Source: Eoetvoesia sp035555955 (GTDB lineage: Bacteria; Pseudomonadota; Gammaproteobacteria; Burkholderiales; Burkholderiaceae_B). From it: DNA of 64,000 bases. The notes below the pieces were generated by a model, which saw only the letters and a program-made list of their open reading frames with translations, searched no databases and was not told the origin of the DNA. Shown piece after piece: positions 7,709 to 16,405 of this stretch. How positions within the stretch are numbered: the stretch's first letter is position 1; the number at the start of each line of letters is the position of its first letter. A program made the translations under genes and the position numbers. The stretch is from positions 1 through 64,000 of the forward strand of contig NZ_DATMGA010000018.1 of the NCBI RefSeq assembly GCF_035555955.1, in the 5' to 3' direction.

Positions 7709-9061
7709 ATGACAACCATACTTGAGAACGTTCCCGTCGGCCAGAAGGTCGGCATTGCCTTTTCCGGCGGCCTGGATACCAGCGCCGCCTTGTTGTGGAT
7801 GAAGCACAAGGGGGCCGTCCCCTATGCCTACACCGCCAACCTGGGCCAGCCCGACGAGTCCGACTACGAGGCCATTCCGCGCCGGGCGCTGGAATATGGC
7901 GCCACCAAGGCGCGTCTCATCGATTGCCGCGCGCAGCTCGTGGCCGAAGGCCTTGCCGCCCTGCAGTGCGGCGCCTTCCACATCTCCACGGCGGGCGTCA
8001 CCTACTTCAACACCACGCCCATCGGGCGCGCGGTCACCGGCACCATGCTGGTGGCGGCCATGAAGGAAGACGACGTCAATATCTGGGGCGACGGCAGCAC
8101 CTACAAGGGCAACGACATCGAGCGCTTCTACCGTTATGGCCTGCTTACCAACCCCGAGCTCAAGATCTACAAGCCCTGGCTCGACCAGGCCTTCATCGAC
8201 GAGCTTGGCGGCCGGGCCGAAATGTCCGAATACATGCAGGCGGCGGGCTTCAGCTACAAGATGTCGGCCGAGAAGGCGTATTCCACCGATTCGAACATGC
8301 TGGGCGCCACGCACGAAGCCAAGGACTTGGAGCATCTGAACTCGGGCATTCGCATCGTGAAGCCCATCATGGGCGTGGCATTCTGGCGCGACGACGTCCA
8401 GGTCAAATCCGAAGAAGTCACCGTGCGTTTCGAAGAGGGCCATCCGGTGGCGCTCAATGGCGTCGAGTACGCCGACAGCGTCGAGCTGGTCCTGGAAGCC
8501 AACCGTATCGGCGGCCGGCACGGCCTGGGCATGAGCGACCAAATCGAAAACCGCATCATCGAAGCCAAGAGCCGTGGCATCTACGAAGCTCCGGGCCTGG
8601 CCTTGCTGCACATCGCCTACGAGCGCCTGGTTACCGGCATCCATAACGAAGACACCATTGAACAGTACCGCATCAACGGGCTGAAGCTGGGCCGCTTGCT
8701 GTACCAGGGCCGCTGGTTCGATCCCCAGGCCATCATGCTGCGCGAATCCGCGCAGCGCTGGGTGGCCAGGGCCATTACCGGCGAGGTTACGCTCGAACTG
8801 CGCCGCGGCAACGATTATTCCATTCTGAATACGGTGTCGCCCAACCTTACCTACCAGCCCGAGCGCCTCACCATGGAAAAGGGCGAGTCCACGTTCTCGC
8901 CGCGCGACCGCATCGGCCAGCTCACCATGCGCAACCTGGATATCATCGATACCCGGGACAAGCTGTTCACCTATGTCAAGGCCGGCCTGCTGGCCCCCTC
9001 GACCGGCACTGCCTTGCCTCAACTGAAGGAAGCCAAGGATTCGGGGCAGGGCAAGCAGTAA
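7709..9061 (+). CDS. argG: Argininosuccinate synthase
   Basis: Joins citrulline and aspartate using ATP, the seventh step of arginine synthesis, in the cytoplasm. 450 residues, close to the E. coli-type enzyme, which is about 45 residues longer than the common short form. The ATP-binding P-loop AFSGGLDTS is at 17-25, and the conserved GDGSTYKGND is near residue 130. It is followed by a hairpin at 9085-9120 and converges with argF, so two arginine genes lie end to end. No repressor site could be identified with confidence in the 108-base upstream spacer. Confidence 0.97.
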   Translation: MTTILENVPVGQKVGIAFSGGLDTSAALLWMKHKGAVPYAYTANLGQPDESDYEAIPRRALEYGATKARLIDCRAQLVAEGLAALQCGAFHISTAGVTYFNTTPIGRAVTGTMLVAAMKEDDVNIWGDGSTYKGNDIERFYRYGLLTNPELKIYKPWLDQAFIDELGGRAEMSEYMQAAGFSYKMSAEKAYSTDSNMLGATHEAKDLEHLNSGIRIVKPIMGVAFWRDDVQVKSEEVTVRFEEGHPVALNGVEYADSVELVLEANRIGGRHGLGMSDQIENRIIEAKSRGIYEAPGLALLHIAYERLVTGIHNEDTIEQYRINGLKLGRLLYQGRWFDPQAIMLRESAQRWVARAITGEVTLELRRGNDYSILNTVSPNLTYQPERLTMEKGESTFSPRDRIGQLTMRNLDIIDTRDKLFTYVKAGLLAPSTGTALPQLKEAKDSGQGKQ

Positions 9062-9084
9062 GCGCCTCGCCGTATCGAACAGAA

Positions 9085-9120
9085 ACGGGCCGGATTCCAA
9101 AAAGAATCCGGCCCGTATTT
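9085..9120 (+). terminator. Terminator hairpin after argG
   Basis: Perfect 13-bp stem (9085-9097 with 9104-9116) around loop CAAAAA, followed by a short T-rich stretch. It sits 24 bases after the argG stop in the space between convergent argG and argF, so it may serve both directions. The rest of the gap to 9251 shows nothing recognisable. Confidence 0.75.
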
Positions 9121-9251
9121 CATTGTCCCGCGTGCGGCCCAAAGTGCAGGGAGCAAGCTGGGCGGTGGGCCTTGCCGGCGCCGCTTCGGAGAGGCCTTGG
9201 GCGGCGATGTCGAACGGCAGCTTGAGCAGCGGCCTTGAAGGGCGGCGAAAG

Positions 9252-10196
9252 CTAGCCTTCGATCTGGCCCAGCAGCAGGAATTCCATGAGCGCTTTTTGC
9301 ACGTGCAGGCGGTTCTCGGCTTCGTCCCAGACCACGCTTTGCGGGCCATCGATGACTTCTCCCGTGACTTCTTCGCCGCGATGCGCCGGCAGGCAGTGCA
9401 TGAAGATGGCGGACGGATCGGCGACGGCCATCATTTCGCCGTCGACGCACCAGTCGGCAAAGGCCCGGCGGCGCTGGTCGTTTTCGGTTTCATAGCCCAT
9501 GCTGGTCCAGACGTCGGTGGTGACCAGATGCGCGCCGCGGCATGCTTCGAGAGGGTCCGGGAATTGCTTGAGGACGCTGGCCGGCGGGTTGTCGATGCGC
9601 TGGGAATCGAGCTCGTAGCCTTTGGGGGCGGAAACATGCAGCTGGAAACCCAGCATTTCGGCGGCTTGCAGCCAGGTGTAGGACATATTGTTGGCGTCGC
9701 CTATCCAGGCGACCGTCTTGTCCTGGATGGGGCCGAGGTGCTCGATGAAGGTGAAGATGTCGGCCAGGATCTGGCAGGGGTGGAACTCGTTGGTCAGCCC
9801 GTTGATGACGGGAACGCGCGAATGCGCCGCGAAGCGTTCCAGGCGGGTCTGCTCGAAGGTGCGGATCATGACCAGGTCGACCATGCGTGAGATGACGCGC
9901 GCGGTGTCCTCGATGGGTTCGGAGCGGCCCAGCTGCGAATCGCCGGTGGTCAGGTGGATGACGGAGCCTCCCAACTGGTACATGCCGGCTTCGAACGAGA
10001 CGCGGGTGCGGGTGCTGGCCTTCTCGAATACCATCGCCAGGTTGCGGTCATGCAGGGTGTGGTGTTTTTCGTAGCGCTTGAATTTGTCTTTGATGAGCTT
10101 TGCTCGCGCGAAGATGTAGTTGATTTCGTCCGTCGTCAGATCGCGAAATTGCAGGAAATGCCGTAGTGGGCCGGTTTGCGGAGTAGCGTGAGACAT
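9252..10196 (-). CDS. argF: Ornithine carbamoyltransferase
   Basis: Makes citrulline from ornithine and carbamoyl phosphate. 314 residues from the ATG at 10196; the frame continues 31 codons upstream but the family begins near HFLQFRDLT, and AAGG precedes this ATG. The carbamoyl-phosphate motif STRT is at 61-64, the ornithine-side HPCQ follows mid-protein, and the HCLPAHRGEEV loop lies near the C-terminus. Divergent from the DUF3579 gene. Length and motifs are normal for the anabolic enzyme. Confidence 0.96.
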   Translation of the reverse strand: MSHATPQTGPLRHFLQFRDLTTDEINYIFARAKLIKDKFKRYEKHHTLHDRNLAMVFEKASTRTRVSFEAGMYQLGGSVIHLTTGDSQLGRSEPIEDTARVISRMVDLVMIRTFEQTRLERFAAHSRVPVINGLTNEFHPCQILADIFTFIEHLGPIQDKTVAWIGDANNMSYTWLQAAEMLGFQLHVSAPKGYELDSQRIDNPPASVLKQFPDPLEACRGAHLVTTDVWTSMGYETENDQRRRAFADWCVDGEMMAVADPSAIFMHCLPAHRGEEVTGEVIDGPQSVVWDEAENRLHVQKALMEFLLLGQIEG

Positions 10197-10259
10197 GTTG
10201 AACCTTGATTCCGTGGCGTGGCAGGCAATGCGCAGCCATTGTTTTTTTCCGAATTGACT

Positions 10260-10289
10260 ATCATATACAATTGCGGCGGTTGGGAACAA
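10260..10289 (-). promoter_or_regulatory. Candidate argF promoter
   Basis: On the minus strand TTGTTC (10284-10289), 18-base spacer, TATGAT (10260-10265). The -10 is good. It lies about 65 bases before the argF start in the divergent spacer. Confidence 0.4.
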
Positions 10290-10300
10290 ATGCTTTTCCC

Positions 10301-10327
10301 TTGAACGGTACCCCGACAGGGTACAAT
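10301..10327 (+). promoter_or_regulatory. Candidate promoter with GTACCC-N5-GGGTAC dyad before the DUF3579 gene
   Basis: TTGAAC (10301-10306) and TACAAT (10322-10327) are separated by 15 bases, which is short. A perfect dyad, GTACCC (10308-10313) and GGGTAC (10319-10324), fills the spacer and covers the first half of the -10, the layout of a repressor operator. Confidence 0.4.
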
Positions 10328-10351
10328 GGGCGCCTGGTTTTGTAGGGTTCT

Positions 10352-10663
10352 ATGTCAGCTTCAGAGCAGCAGTTCATTATTTACGGCGTCACGACCGAAG
10401 GTCAGCGTTTTCGCCCCAGCGACTGGGCTGAGCGCCTGGCGGGCGTCATGTCCCAGTTCCGCCCGGCAGGTTCCGTTGGGGGGCATCTTACTTATTCGCC
10501 GTATGTGCTGCCCACGCTCATCGACGGCGTGCGTTGCGTGGTCGTCGATCACCGTTTGCGCGACATCGAACCGCTGGCGTGGAACTTCGTGTACGAGTTC
10601 GCCCGGGACAACCATCTGAAAACCAGCGAAAAGCACATCATCGATAAAACCGACCCGGCTTAG
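10352..10663 (+). CDS. DUF3579 family protein
   Basis: 103-residue soluble protein that I recognise as the DUF3579 family of betaproteobacteria (MSASEQQFIIYGVTTEG at the start and WNFVYEFARDNHL near the end). Function is unknown. In this group it is usually found beside argF, and here it is divergent from it, which hints at a role linked to arginine metabolism or its control; that is inference. The stop codon is built into the 5' arm-loop-3' arm of the terminator that follows. Confidence 0.85.
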   Translation: MSASEQQFIIYGVTTEGQRFRPSDWAERLAGVMSQFRPAGSVGGHLTYSPYVLPTLIDGVRCVVVDHRLRDIEPLAWNFVYEFARDNHLKTSEKHIIDKTDPA

Positions 10664-10677
10664 CCGGGTCTTTTTTT
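10652..10677 (+). terminator. Terminator overlapping the DUF3579 stop codon
   Basis: GACCCGGC (10652-10659), a three-base loop, GCCGGGTC (10663-10670), then seven T. The TAG stop at 10661-10663 lies in the loop and first base of the 3' arm, so a ribosome at the stop would cover the stem. Confidence 0.9.
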
Positions 10678-10789
10678 GCCGCCGGGCCGCCCCAAGGCAA
10701 AAAGCTCCCCCTTGGGGGGCAGCCAGCCGCGTCAGCGGCGCAGCGTGGGGGCTCTCTTTTTGCCGCCGGGCCGCCCCAAGGCAAAAAGC
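10673..10789. repeat. Pair of 33-bp direct repeats flanking a GC-rich palindromic core
   Basis: The same 33 bases occur at 10673-10705 and 10757-10789 (both contain GGGCCGCCCCAAGGCAAAAA), 84 bases apart start to start. The core between them has CTCCCCC facing GGGGG tracts and can fold. A 16-bp piece of the core, CGGCGCAGCGTGGGGG (10736-10751), recurs exactly at 34015-34030 after putA. This looks like a dispersed intergenic repeat of the genome. Confidence 0.75.
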
Positions 10790-10793
10790 GCCC

Positions 10794-11759
10794 TTATTCC
10801 GATATCGGCGGAACGGGGGTAATGACCCGGCCTGTTTCGGCGAAGGCCACGGCGTTGTCGACCATCAGGTCGACCATGTCGCGCCGTGTTTCCCTGGTGG
10901 CGCTGGCGATGTGAGGCAGCAGAATGACGTTCTCGAGGTTTTTCAGCGCATCCGGCACGTGGGGTTCCCGGTCGAAGACATCGAGCCCTGCGGCTCCCAA
11001 TCGACCGTCCTGCAGGGCCTGGACCAGGGCGTCTTCGTCCACGACCGAGCCGCGTGCGATATTGATCAGTATGCCTTCGGGCCCCAGCGCATCGATGACG
11101 CCGCGGTCGACGAGATGCCGGGTGGAGTCTCCCCCCACCGTCGCCACCACCAGGAAGTCCGCCCATTCGGCCAGCTCGCGCAGGGACTGGACATAAGGCC
11201 AGGCGACATCGCTGCGCTCATGCCGGTTGTGGTAGCGCACATCCATTTTGAAGCCGGCCGCGCGTTCGGCAACGGCCAGGCCGACCCTTCCCAGCCCGAC
11301 GATGCCCAGCCGCTTTCCGGTAACCTTGGTGCCCATCGGCAGAGGATTGGCGCCGCCCCATTTGCCAGCCCTGACGTAGCGCTCCGCTCGGCCGATGTCG
11401 CGCGCGGCGCCGAGAATCAGGGCCCAGGCCAGGTCGGCGACGCAATCGTTCAACACGTCGGGCGTGTTGCTGACCTGTATGCCTTTGCTTTGTGCGTGCC
11501 GTACGTCGATGGAGTCGTAGCCGACGCCGACGCTGCAGATGGCCCGAAGGTTGGGCATCGAGTCGATGAGTTCGGCGGGGGTGGAGGTGAGGGCGCTGGT
11601 GATCAGCACCCGGATGGCTTCCTGGTGTGCCTGCATGGCGGCGTTGGGGTCGGCGGCCTCCCATAGCCGGATGACGTCGAAGTAGCGATTCAGGCGATCC
11701 GGCGCGTCTTCCGATGGAAGGGGAAGCAATTGCAGCAGGGTCGGTTTGGGGTGTGTCAT
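10794..11759 (-). CDS. D-isomer-specific 2-hydroxyacid dehydrogenase
   Basis: NAD(P)-dependent reductase of 2-ketoacids, 321 residues from the ATG at 11759 (AAGG just upstream; the longer frame has no homology-like content). The Rossmann motif GIVGLGRVGLAV is mid-protein; the catalytic trio is visible as Arg in NIARGSVVDEDALV, Glu in LDVFDREPHV and His in LLPHIASAT. Glyoxylate/hydroxypyruvate or 2-ketogluconate reductase are the likely activities, but substrate cannot be fixed. Its stop lies four bases from the dispersed repeat. Confidence 0.88.
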   Translation of the reverse strand: MTHPKPTLLQLLPLPSEDAPDRLNRYFDVIRLWEAADPNAAMQAHQEAIRVLITSALTSTPAELIDSMPNLRAICSVGVGYDSIDVRHAQSKGIQVSNTPDVLNDCVADLAWALILGAARDIGRAERYVRAGKWGGANPLPMGTKVTGKRLGIVGLGRVGLAVAERAAGFKMDVRYHNRHERSDVAWPYVQSLRELAEWADFLVVATVGGDSTRHLVDRGVIDALGPEGILINIARGSVVDEDALVQALQDGRLGAAGLDVFDREPHVPDALKNLENVILLPHIASATRETRRDMVDLMVDNAVAFAETGRVITPVPPISE

Positions 11760-11874
11760 GGCTTGCCTTTTGTTTTTTTGCAGCGCGCCCTTCGGAGCTG
11801 TGCCGTGGCGCAGAAGAACAAAAGCACTATACTCCATGGCCTGGAGTGGGCCTGGAGTGCGGCGGAGCAGACGC

Positions 11875-11901
11875 AAAAAAGGACGCATAGCGTCCTTTTT
11901 T
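11875..11901 (-). terminator. Terminator of rpsT
   Basis: A perfect symmetric hairpin: AAAAAAGGACGC (11875-11886), loop ATA, GCGTCCTTTTTT (11890-11901). On the minus strand it follows the rpsT stop by about 45 bases and ends in six T. It would work in both directions. Confidence 0.9.
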
Positions 11902-11948
11902 ATTGCGGGAACAGCCCCGCGGTTTTGCCGATTGACCCGAGTGGCGTA

Positions 11949-12212
11949 TTAGGCCAGCGCCTTGACGGCGGCGGCAAGGCGGCTTTTATGACGGGCGGCC
12001 TTGTTCTTGTGGATGATGTTCTTGTCGGCGATGCGGTCGATGACGCTGGAAGCCTTTTGGAAGACTTCGGTGGCAGCGGCCTTGTCGCCGGCTTCGATGG
12101 CCTGGCGAACGCGCTTGATGGACGTGCGCAGCATCGAGCGCAGGCTGGAATTGTGCTTGTTGCGCTCAACCGATTGGCGGGCGCGTTTGCGAGCTTGGGC
12201 TGTATTGGCCAT
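11949..12212 (-). CDS. rpsT: 30S ribosomal protein S20
   Basis: 87-residue basic protein that binds 16S rRNA in the small subunit. The start MANTAQARKRARQ and the Lys/Arg-rich helical body with RIADKNIIHKNKAARHKSRL are diagnostic. Normal length. It is monocistronic, with its own terminator at 11875-11901, and sits beside murJ, a common neighbour in proteobacteria. Confidence 0.97.
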   Translation of the reverse strand: MANTAQARKRARQSVERNKHNSSLRSMLRTSIKRVRQAIEAGDKAAATEVFQKASSVIDRIADKNIIHKNKAARHKSRLAAAVKALA

Positions 12213-12298
12213 ATCTGTCTGTAACTTTCAGGTTGGCAGCTAGGCCAAGAGTAATGGGCTAGCTGTTTTTTTTAATCGGCAAAGACGGAAAGTATATA

Positions 12299-13855
12299 TT
12301 ACCGGGCGCGTCTTGTAAAGTCTCGAGGGCGAAAGCCGCACAGGAACAGCGCCGCGAAATAGGCGGCGCCCGCCGCCAGCAAGACCCCGGCCAGCCAGCC
12401 GGCGCGCAAGGCAGGGTGGCTCGCCAGCTCGATCCAGTTCAGCCAATGGCGGGATGCCAGCAGGACGGCCCCAAGGGCCGCGATGGGCGGCAGCATCCGC
12501 AGGGCGAATTTCCCCCAGCCCGGGCCAGGGCTGTAAACACCGCGCCGGTGCAGCATGAACAGCAGGCACAATGCATTGACGCTGGCGCCCAGTCCTATCG
12601 ATAGCGCCAGGCCCGCATGGGCGAACAGAGGCACGAAGACGGCGTTGAACATCTGGGTCAGAACCAGCACGCCGACGGCGATCTTGACCGGGGTGCGGAT
12701 ATCCTGCTTGGCGTAAAAGCCCGGCGCCAGGATCTTGACGGCCAACAGCCCCAGCAGACCCACCGAATAGGCCATGACGGCCAGCTTCGTCTGAGAAACG
12801 TCGTAGGCGTTGAAGGCGCCGTAGTTGAACAAGGTGGCGACCAGCCCGTCGGCCAGCAGGGCCATGCCCAGGGCGGCGGGCAGCCCTAGCAGGATCACCA
12901 GTCTCAGCCCCCAGTTCAGTAAGGCGTTGTAGCCCTCCTTGTCGTCGCGAGCGTGCGAGGCTGAAAGACTGGGCAGCAGCACGGTTCCCAGGGCGGTGCC
13001 CAGCAGGGCGGTGGGGAATTCCATGAGCCGGTCGGCGAAGGACAGCCAGGTCACGCTGCCGCTGGCCAGCCAGGTGGCAATATTCGTGTTGATCAGCAGC
13101 GAGATCTGGGCGACCGAGACGCCCAGGATGGCCGGCAGCATCTGCCGCATGATGCGCTTGACCGTGGGGTCAGCCCAGGCCTGGCGCAGCTTGAACGAAT
13201 AGCGCGGCAGCAGCCCCAGGCGCGCTAGCGCCGCCCACTGCACGAGCAGTTGAATGACGCCGCCTATCATGACGCCGGCGGCCAGCGCGTAGATGGGCAC
13301 CGGGAAGCGGCTGGCAAGGAACAGGCAGGCGCCTATCATGGACAGGTTGAGCAGCACCGGGGTAAATGCCGGTACGGCAAAGCGGCTCCAGGTGTTCAGC
13401 ACGCCGGAGGCGAATGCCACCAGCGACATGCAGATGATGTATGGAAACATCAGGCGGGTCATGTCGACGGCCGCCAGGAACTCCTGGTGTTTCGAGGCAG
13501 CCCGCATGCCGCTGGCCATGGCGCTTACCACCCATGGCGCGGCGATGATGCCCAGCAGCGTGACGAGCATCAGGGTGGCGGTAAGCAGCAGCGCGACTTT
13601 GTCCAGCAGCCTCCGTACGTTTTCCTGGCTGCCGTTTGCGCGGACCTGCCCCAGGATAGGCACGAACGCCTGCGAGAATGCGCCCTCGGCAAAGAGGCGG
13701 CGCAGCAGGTTCGGTATCCGGAACGCCACCCAGAAGGCGTCGGTAAGCGGCCCGGCTCCGAATGAACTGGCGATCAGGACGTCCCGGATCAATCCCGTGA
13801 TCCGGGACACCATGGTCAGGCCGCTGATGGTGGCGACCGAGCGTAGCAGGCTCAT
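12299..13855 (-). CDS. murJ: Lipid II flippase MurJ (MviN)
   Basis: Inner-membrane flippase that moves lipid-linked peptidoglycan precursor outward. 518 residues with about 14 hydrophobic helices. The N-terminus carries the family block GLIRDVLIASSFGAG, TDAFWVAFRIPNLLRRLFAEG and FSQAFVP within the first 70 residues, including the conserved arginines and Asp/Glu of the central cavity. It is 24 bases from the SDR gene upstream and precedes rpsT. Essential in most bacteria. Confidence 0.96.
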   Translation of the reverse strand: MSLLRSVATISGLTMVSRITGLIRDVLIASSFGAGPLTDAFWVAFRIPNLLRRLFAEGAFSQAFVPILGQVRANGSQENVRRLLDKVALLLTATLMLVTLLGIIAAPWVVSAMASGMRAASKHQEFLAAVDMTRLMFPYIICMSLVAFASGVLNTWSRFAVPAFTPVLLNLSMIGACLFLASRFPVPIYALAAGVMIGGVIQLLVQWAALARLGLLPRYSFKLRQAWADPTVKRIMRQMLPAILGVSVAQISLLINTNIATWLASGSVTWLSFADRLMEFPTALLGTALGTVLLPSLSASHARDDKEGYNALLNWGLRLVILLGLPAALGMALLADGLVATLFNYGAFNAYDVSQTKLAVMAYSVGLLGLLAVKILAPGFYAKQDIRTPVKIAVGVLVLTQMFNAVFVPLFAHAGLALSIGLGASVNALCLLFMLHRRGVYSPGPGWGKFALRMLPPIAALGAVLLASRHWLNWIELASHPALRAGWLAGVLLAAGAAYFAALFLCGFRPRDFTRRAR

Positions 13856-13879
13856 GGCGTGGTTGTGGCTGCCCTGGCG

Positions 13880-14638
13880 TTACTTTGGCGCCATGCGGAT
13901 GGCGCCGTCCAGCCGGATGGTTTCGCCGTTGAGCATTTCGTTGCCGATGATGCTGTTGACCAGCTTGGCATAGTCTTCGGGGCGGCCCAGCCGCGAGGGG
14001 AAGGGGATGCTGGCGGCCAGTGCGTCCTGCACTTCCTGGGGCATGCCGTAGACCATGGGGGTGCCGAAGATGCCCGGGGCGATGGTAACGCAGCGTATGC
14101 CCAGCTTGGACAGGTCGCGCGCGACCGGCAGGGTCATGCCGACGACGCCGGCCTTGGAGGCGGCGTAGGCTGCCTGGCCGATCTGCCCGTCGTAGGCGGC
14201 GACCGACGCGGTGTTGATGAGCACCCCGCGTTCGCCGGTGGGCTCGGGGGTGTTGGCGGCCATGGCTTCGGCGGCCAGGCGGCACATATTGAAAGTGCCG
14301 ACCAGGTTGATCATGACGACTTTCTGGAACATATCCAGGGGGTGGGCGCCGTTTTTGCCGACGATGCGCGTAGCGGGAGCCACGCCGGCGCAGTTGACGA
14401 TGCCGAACAGCGCGCCTTGCTTCAGGGCGGCGGCCACGACGGCTTGGCCGTCCTCTTCCTTGGTCACGTCGCAGTGGATGTAGGTCTGGCCGAGCTCGGC
14501 GGCGAGCTTCTGGCCGGCTTCGTCCTGCAGATCGGCCAGCACGACTTTCGCGCCTTCGGCCGTCAGCATGCGGGCTGTGCCGGCGCCCAGGCCCGATGCG
14601 GCGCCCGTGACGATGAAGACTTTGTTTTTGATTTCCAT
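13880..14638 (-). CDS. Short-chain dehydrogenase, 3-hydroxyacyl-CoA dehydrogenase type
   Basis: 252-residue SDR. NAD-binding TGAASGLG at 12-19, NCAGV mid-protein, catalytic Ser in INTASVAAYDG and Tyr/Lys in QAAYAASKAGV. The overall pattern (INTASVAAYDGQIGQAAY and IAPGIFGTPM) matches the type II 3-hydroxyacyl-CoA dehydrogenase group related to human HSD17B10, suggesting oxidation of short or branched 3-hydroxyacyl-CoA. Start at 14638 is set by homology to the motif MEIKNKVFIVTG. A 148-base spacer separates it from adk upstream. Confidence 0.88.
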   Translation of the reverse strand: MEIKNKVFIVTGAASGLGAGTARMLTAEGAKVVLADLQDEAGQKLAAELGQTYIHCDVTKEEDGQAVVAAALKQGALFGIVNCAGVAPATRIVGKNGAHPLDMFQKVVMINLVGTFNMCRLAAEAMAANTPEPTGERGVLINTASVAAYDGQIGQAAYAASKAGVVGMTLPVARDLSKLGIRCVTIAPGIFGTPMVYGMPQEVQDALAASIPFPSRLGRPEDYAKLVNSIIGNEMLNGETIRLDGAIRMAPK

Positions 14639-14786
14639 ATTGCGCCTCTTTGATTCCTTTGGTTTTTTGAATAAGTTCGAAAGGCAGCCGGGACTCCGTA
14701 CGGAGCGGCGCCAGCCCCGCGTCCTGGACGGGGAGCCGGCATTCGCCTGACGGCTTGCCTCAAGGCCTCGACGTATTGCCGCGGCG

Positions 14787-15443
14787 TCAGCCGCGTAGCG
14801 CCTGGGCAATGCGTTCCTGGATTTCGTCCACGGAGCCGACGCCGGCCACTTGGCGGAAGGCGGGGGCTTTGCTGTCTTTGGAGGCGGCCCAGCTCATGTA
14901 GTAGTCGACCAGCGGGCGCGTTTGCTCCTGGTAGACGGCCAGACGATGGCGCACGGTTTCTTCACGGTCGTCGTCGCGCTGCACCAGGGGCTCGCCGGTA
15001 ACGTCGTCGGTGTCGGGGGCTTTGGGCGGGTTGAACTTGACGTGGTAGCTGCGCCCGCTGGCCGGGTGCACGCGCCGCCCGCTCATGCGTTCGATGATGT
15101 TGTCTTCGGGCACGACGATTTCAACGACATAGTCCAGGGCGATGTCGGCCGCCTTGAGCGCATCGGCCTGGGGAATGGTGCGTGGAAACCCGTCGAACAG
15201 ATAGCCTTGCTCGCAGTCGGGCTGCTTGAGGCGGTCGTGCACCAGGCCGATGATGATGTCGTCGGAGACGAGGCCGCCGGCGTCCATGATTTTCTTGGCT
15301 TCAATCCCCAACGGAGTTTGGGCTTTGACCGCGGCGCGCAGCATATCGCCCGTGGAAATCTGGGGGATCCCGAATTTCTGGGTGATGAACGCAGCCTGGG
15401 TGCCTTTGCCGGCACCGGGTGGACCGAGCAGAATCAGTCGCAT
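14787..15443 (-). CDS. adk: Adenylate kinase
   Basis: Interconverts AMP, ADP and ATP. 218 residues, the long form: P-loop GPPGAGKGT at 7-15 and a full LID domain beginning RMSGRRVHPASGRSYH without zinc cysteines, as in Gram-negative enzymes. The start is fixed by a perfect AGGAGG five bases before the ATG at 15443; the frame upstream is not coding. The 197 bases to kdsB hold no gene and must contain the adk promoter or read-through region. Confidence 0.97.
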   Translation of the reverse strand: MRLILLGPPGAGKGTQAAFITQKFGIPQISTGDMLRAAVKAQTPLGIEAKKIMDAGGLVSDDIIIGLVHDRLKQPDCEQGYLFDGFPRTIPQADALKAADIALDYVVEIVVPEDNIIERMSGRRVHPASGRSYHVKFNPPKAPDTDDVTGEPLVQRDDDREETVRHRLAVYQEQTRPLVDYYMSWAASKDSKAPAFRQVAGVGSVDEIQERIAQALRG

Positions 15444-15640
15444 GAATTCCTCCTGAAGAATGCTTATCGTTAACCTGTCGATTATGCCGCAACGCAGCAA
15501 TCTCTGCACGCCGGGAATGGCCGAACAGGTTCAAGGGTACTTCGAACTGAACACGTCTGAGCCAGGCTCGGGCGGTCTGGGCGAGCCCCGTGCGGCATTG
15601 GCAAATCGGTTCAGGCCGGCCTTGAAAATTTGCAGACGAT

Positions 15641-16405
15641 TTATAACCGATTTGCAAAGATGCTGCGCACCCGGGCCAGATCGTCTGCGGTGTCGATGCC
15701 CAGGGCGGGCTGCTCGGCGGTGGCAAGCACTGCAATGGAATAGCCGTTTTCCAGCGCCCTGAGTTGTTCCAGCGATTCGACGCTTTCCAGCGCGCCCGTG
15801 GGCAGGGTGGGGAAAACCTTGAGAAACCCCGTCCGGTAGGCATACAGGCCGATGTGATGCAGCGCGGGCAGGTTCGGCGCGAGGCGTTTTTGCCCGTCGG
15901 CCAGCGCGTCGCGCGCCCAGGGTATGGGGGCCCTGGAAAAATACAGGGCGCGCTGCCGGGCGTTGCAGACCACCTTGACGGCGTTCGGGTTGAAAAGCGC
16001 CTCGGCGCTCTGGATGGGGCTGGCGCAGGTGGCGATGGCGGCATCGGCGGCTTGCGCCAGCAGGGCGGCGACCGCGTCGATCTGCGCCGGGTCGATGAGC
16101 GGTTCGTCGCCCTGGACGTTGACGACGATGGTGTCGTCCGCCCATCCCATTTTTTGGGCGACTTCAGCCAGGCGGTCGGTTCCCGTGGCGTGGTCGCTGC
16201 GGGTCAATATGGCTTCGAAGCCCTGGCTGGCGACGGCGGCCTGGATGGCGGAGTCGTCGGTGGCGACGATGACGCGCGACGCGCCGGAGCGGGCCGCTTG
16301 TTCGGCTGTGCGCACCACCATGGGTTTGCCGCAGATGTCCAGCAAAGGCTTGCCGGGCAGCCGGGTGGAGGCGGCCCGGGCGGGGATGACGGCGATGAAG
16401 CTCAC
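15641..16405 (-). CDS. kdsB: 3-deoxy-manno-octulosonate cytidylyltransferase
   Basis: Activates KDO with CTP for lipopolysaccharide inner-core synthesis. 254 residues starting at a GTG (16405) that overlaps the stop of the Trm112-like gene as GTGA, so translation is coupled. The signature IPARAASTRLPGKPL begins at residue 6. The conserved NVQGDEPLI block lies near residue 98 and HIGLYAYR near 185. The longer open frame before the GTG is the other-frame shadow of the upstream gene. Confidence 0.95.
   Translation of the reverse strand: MSFIAVIPARAASTRLPGKPLLDICGKPMVVRTAEQAARSGASRVIVATDDSAIQAAVASQGFEAILTRSDHATGTDRLAEVAQKMGWADDTIVVNVQGDEPLIDPAQIDAVAALLAQAADAAIATCASPIQSAEALFNPNAVKVVCNARQRALYFSRAPIPWARDALADGQKRLAPNLPALHHIGLYAYRTGFLKVFPTLPTGALESVESLEQLRALENGYSIAVLATAEQPALGIDTADDLARVRSIFANRL

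Noticed and set aside
7430..9349. 639-codon open frame opposite argG
   Set aside because: It is the antisense shadow of a highly expressed GC-rich gene; composition is His/Gly/Arg-rich without any domain.
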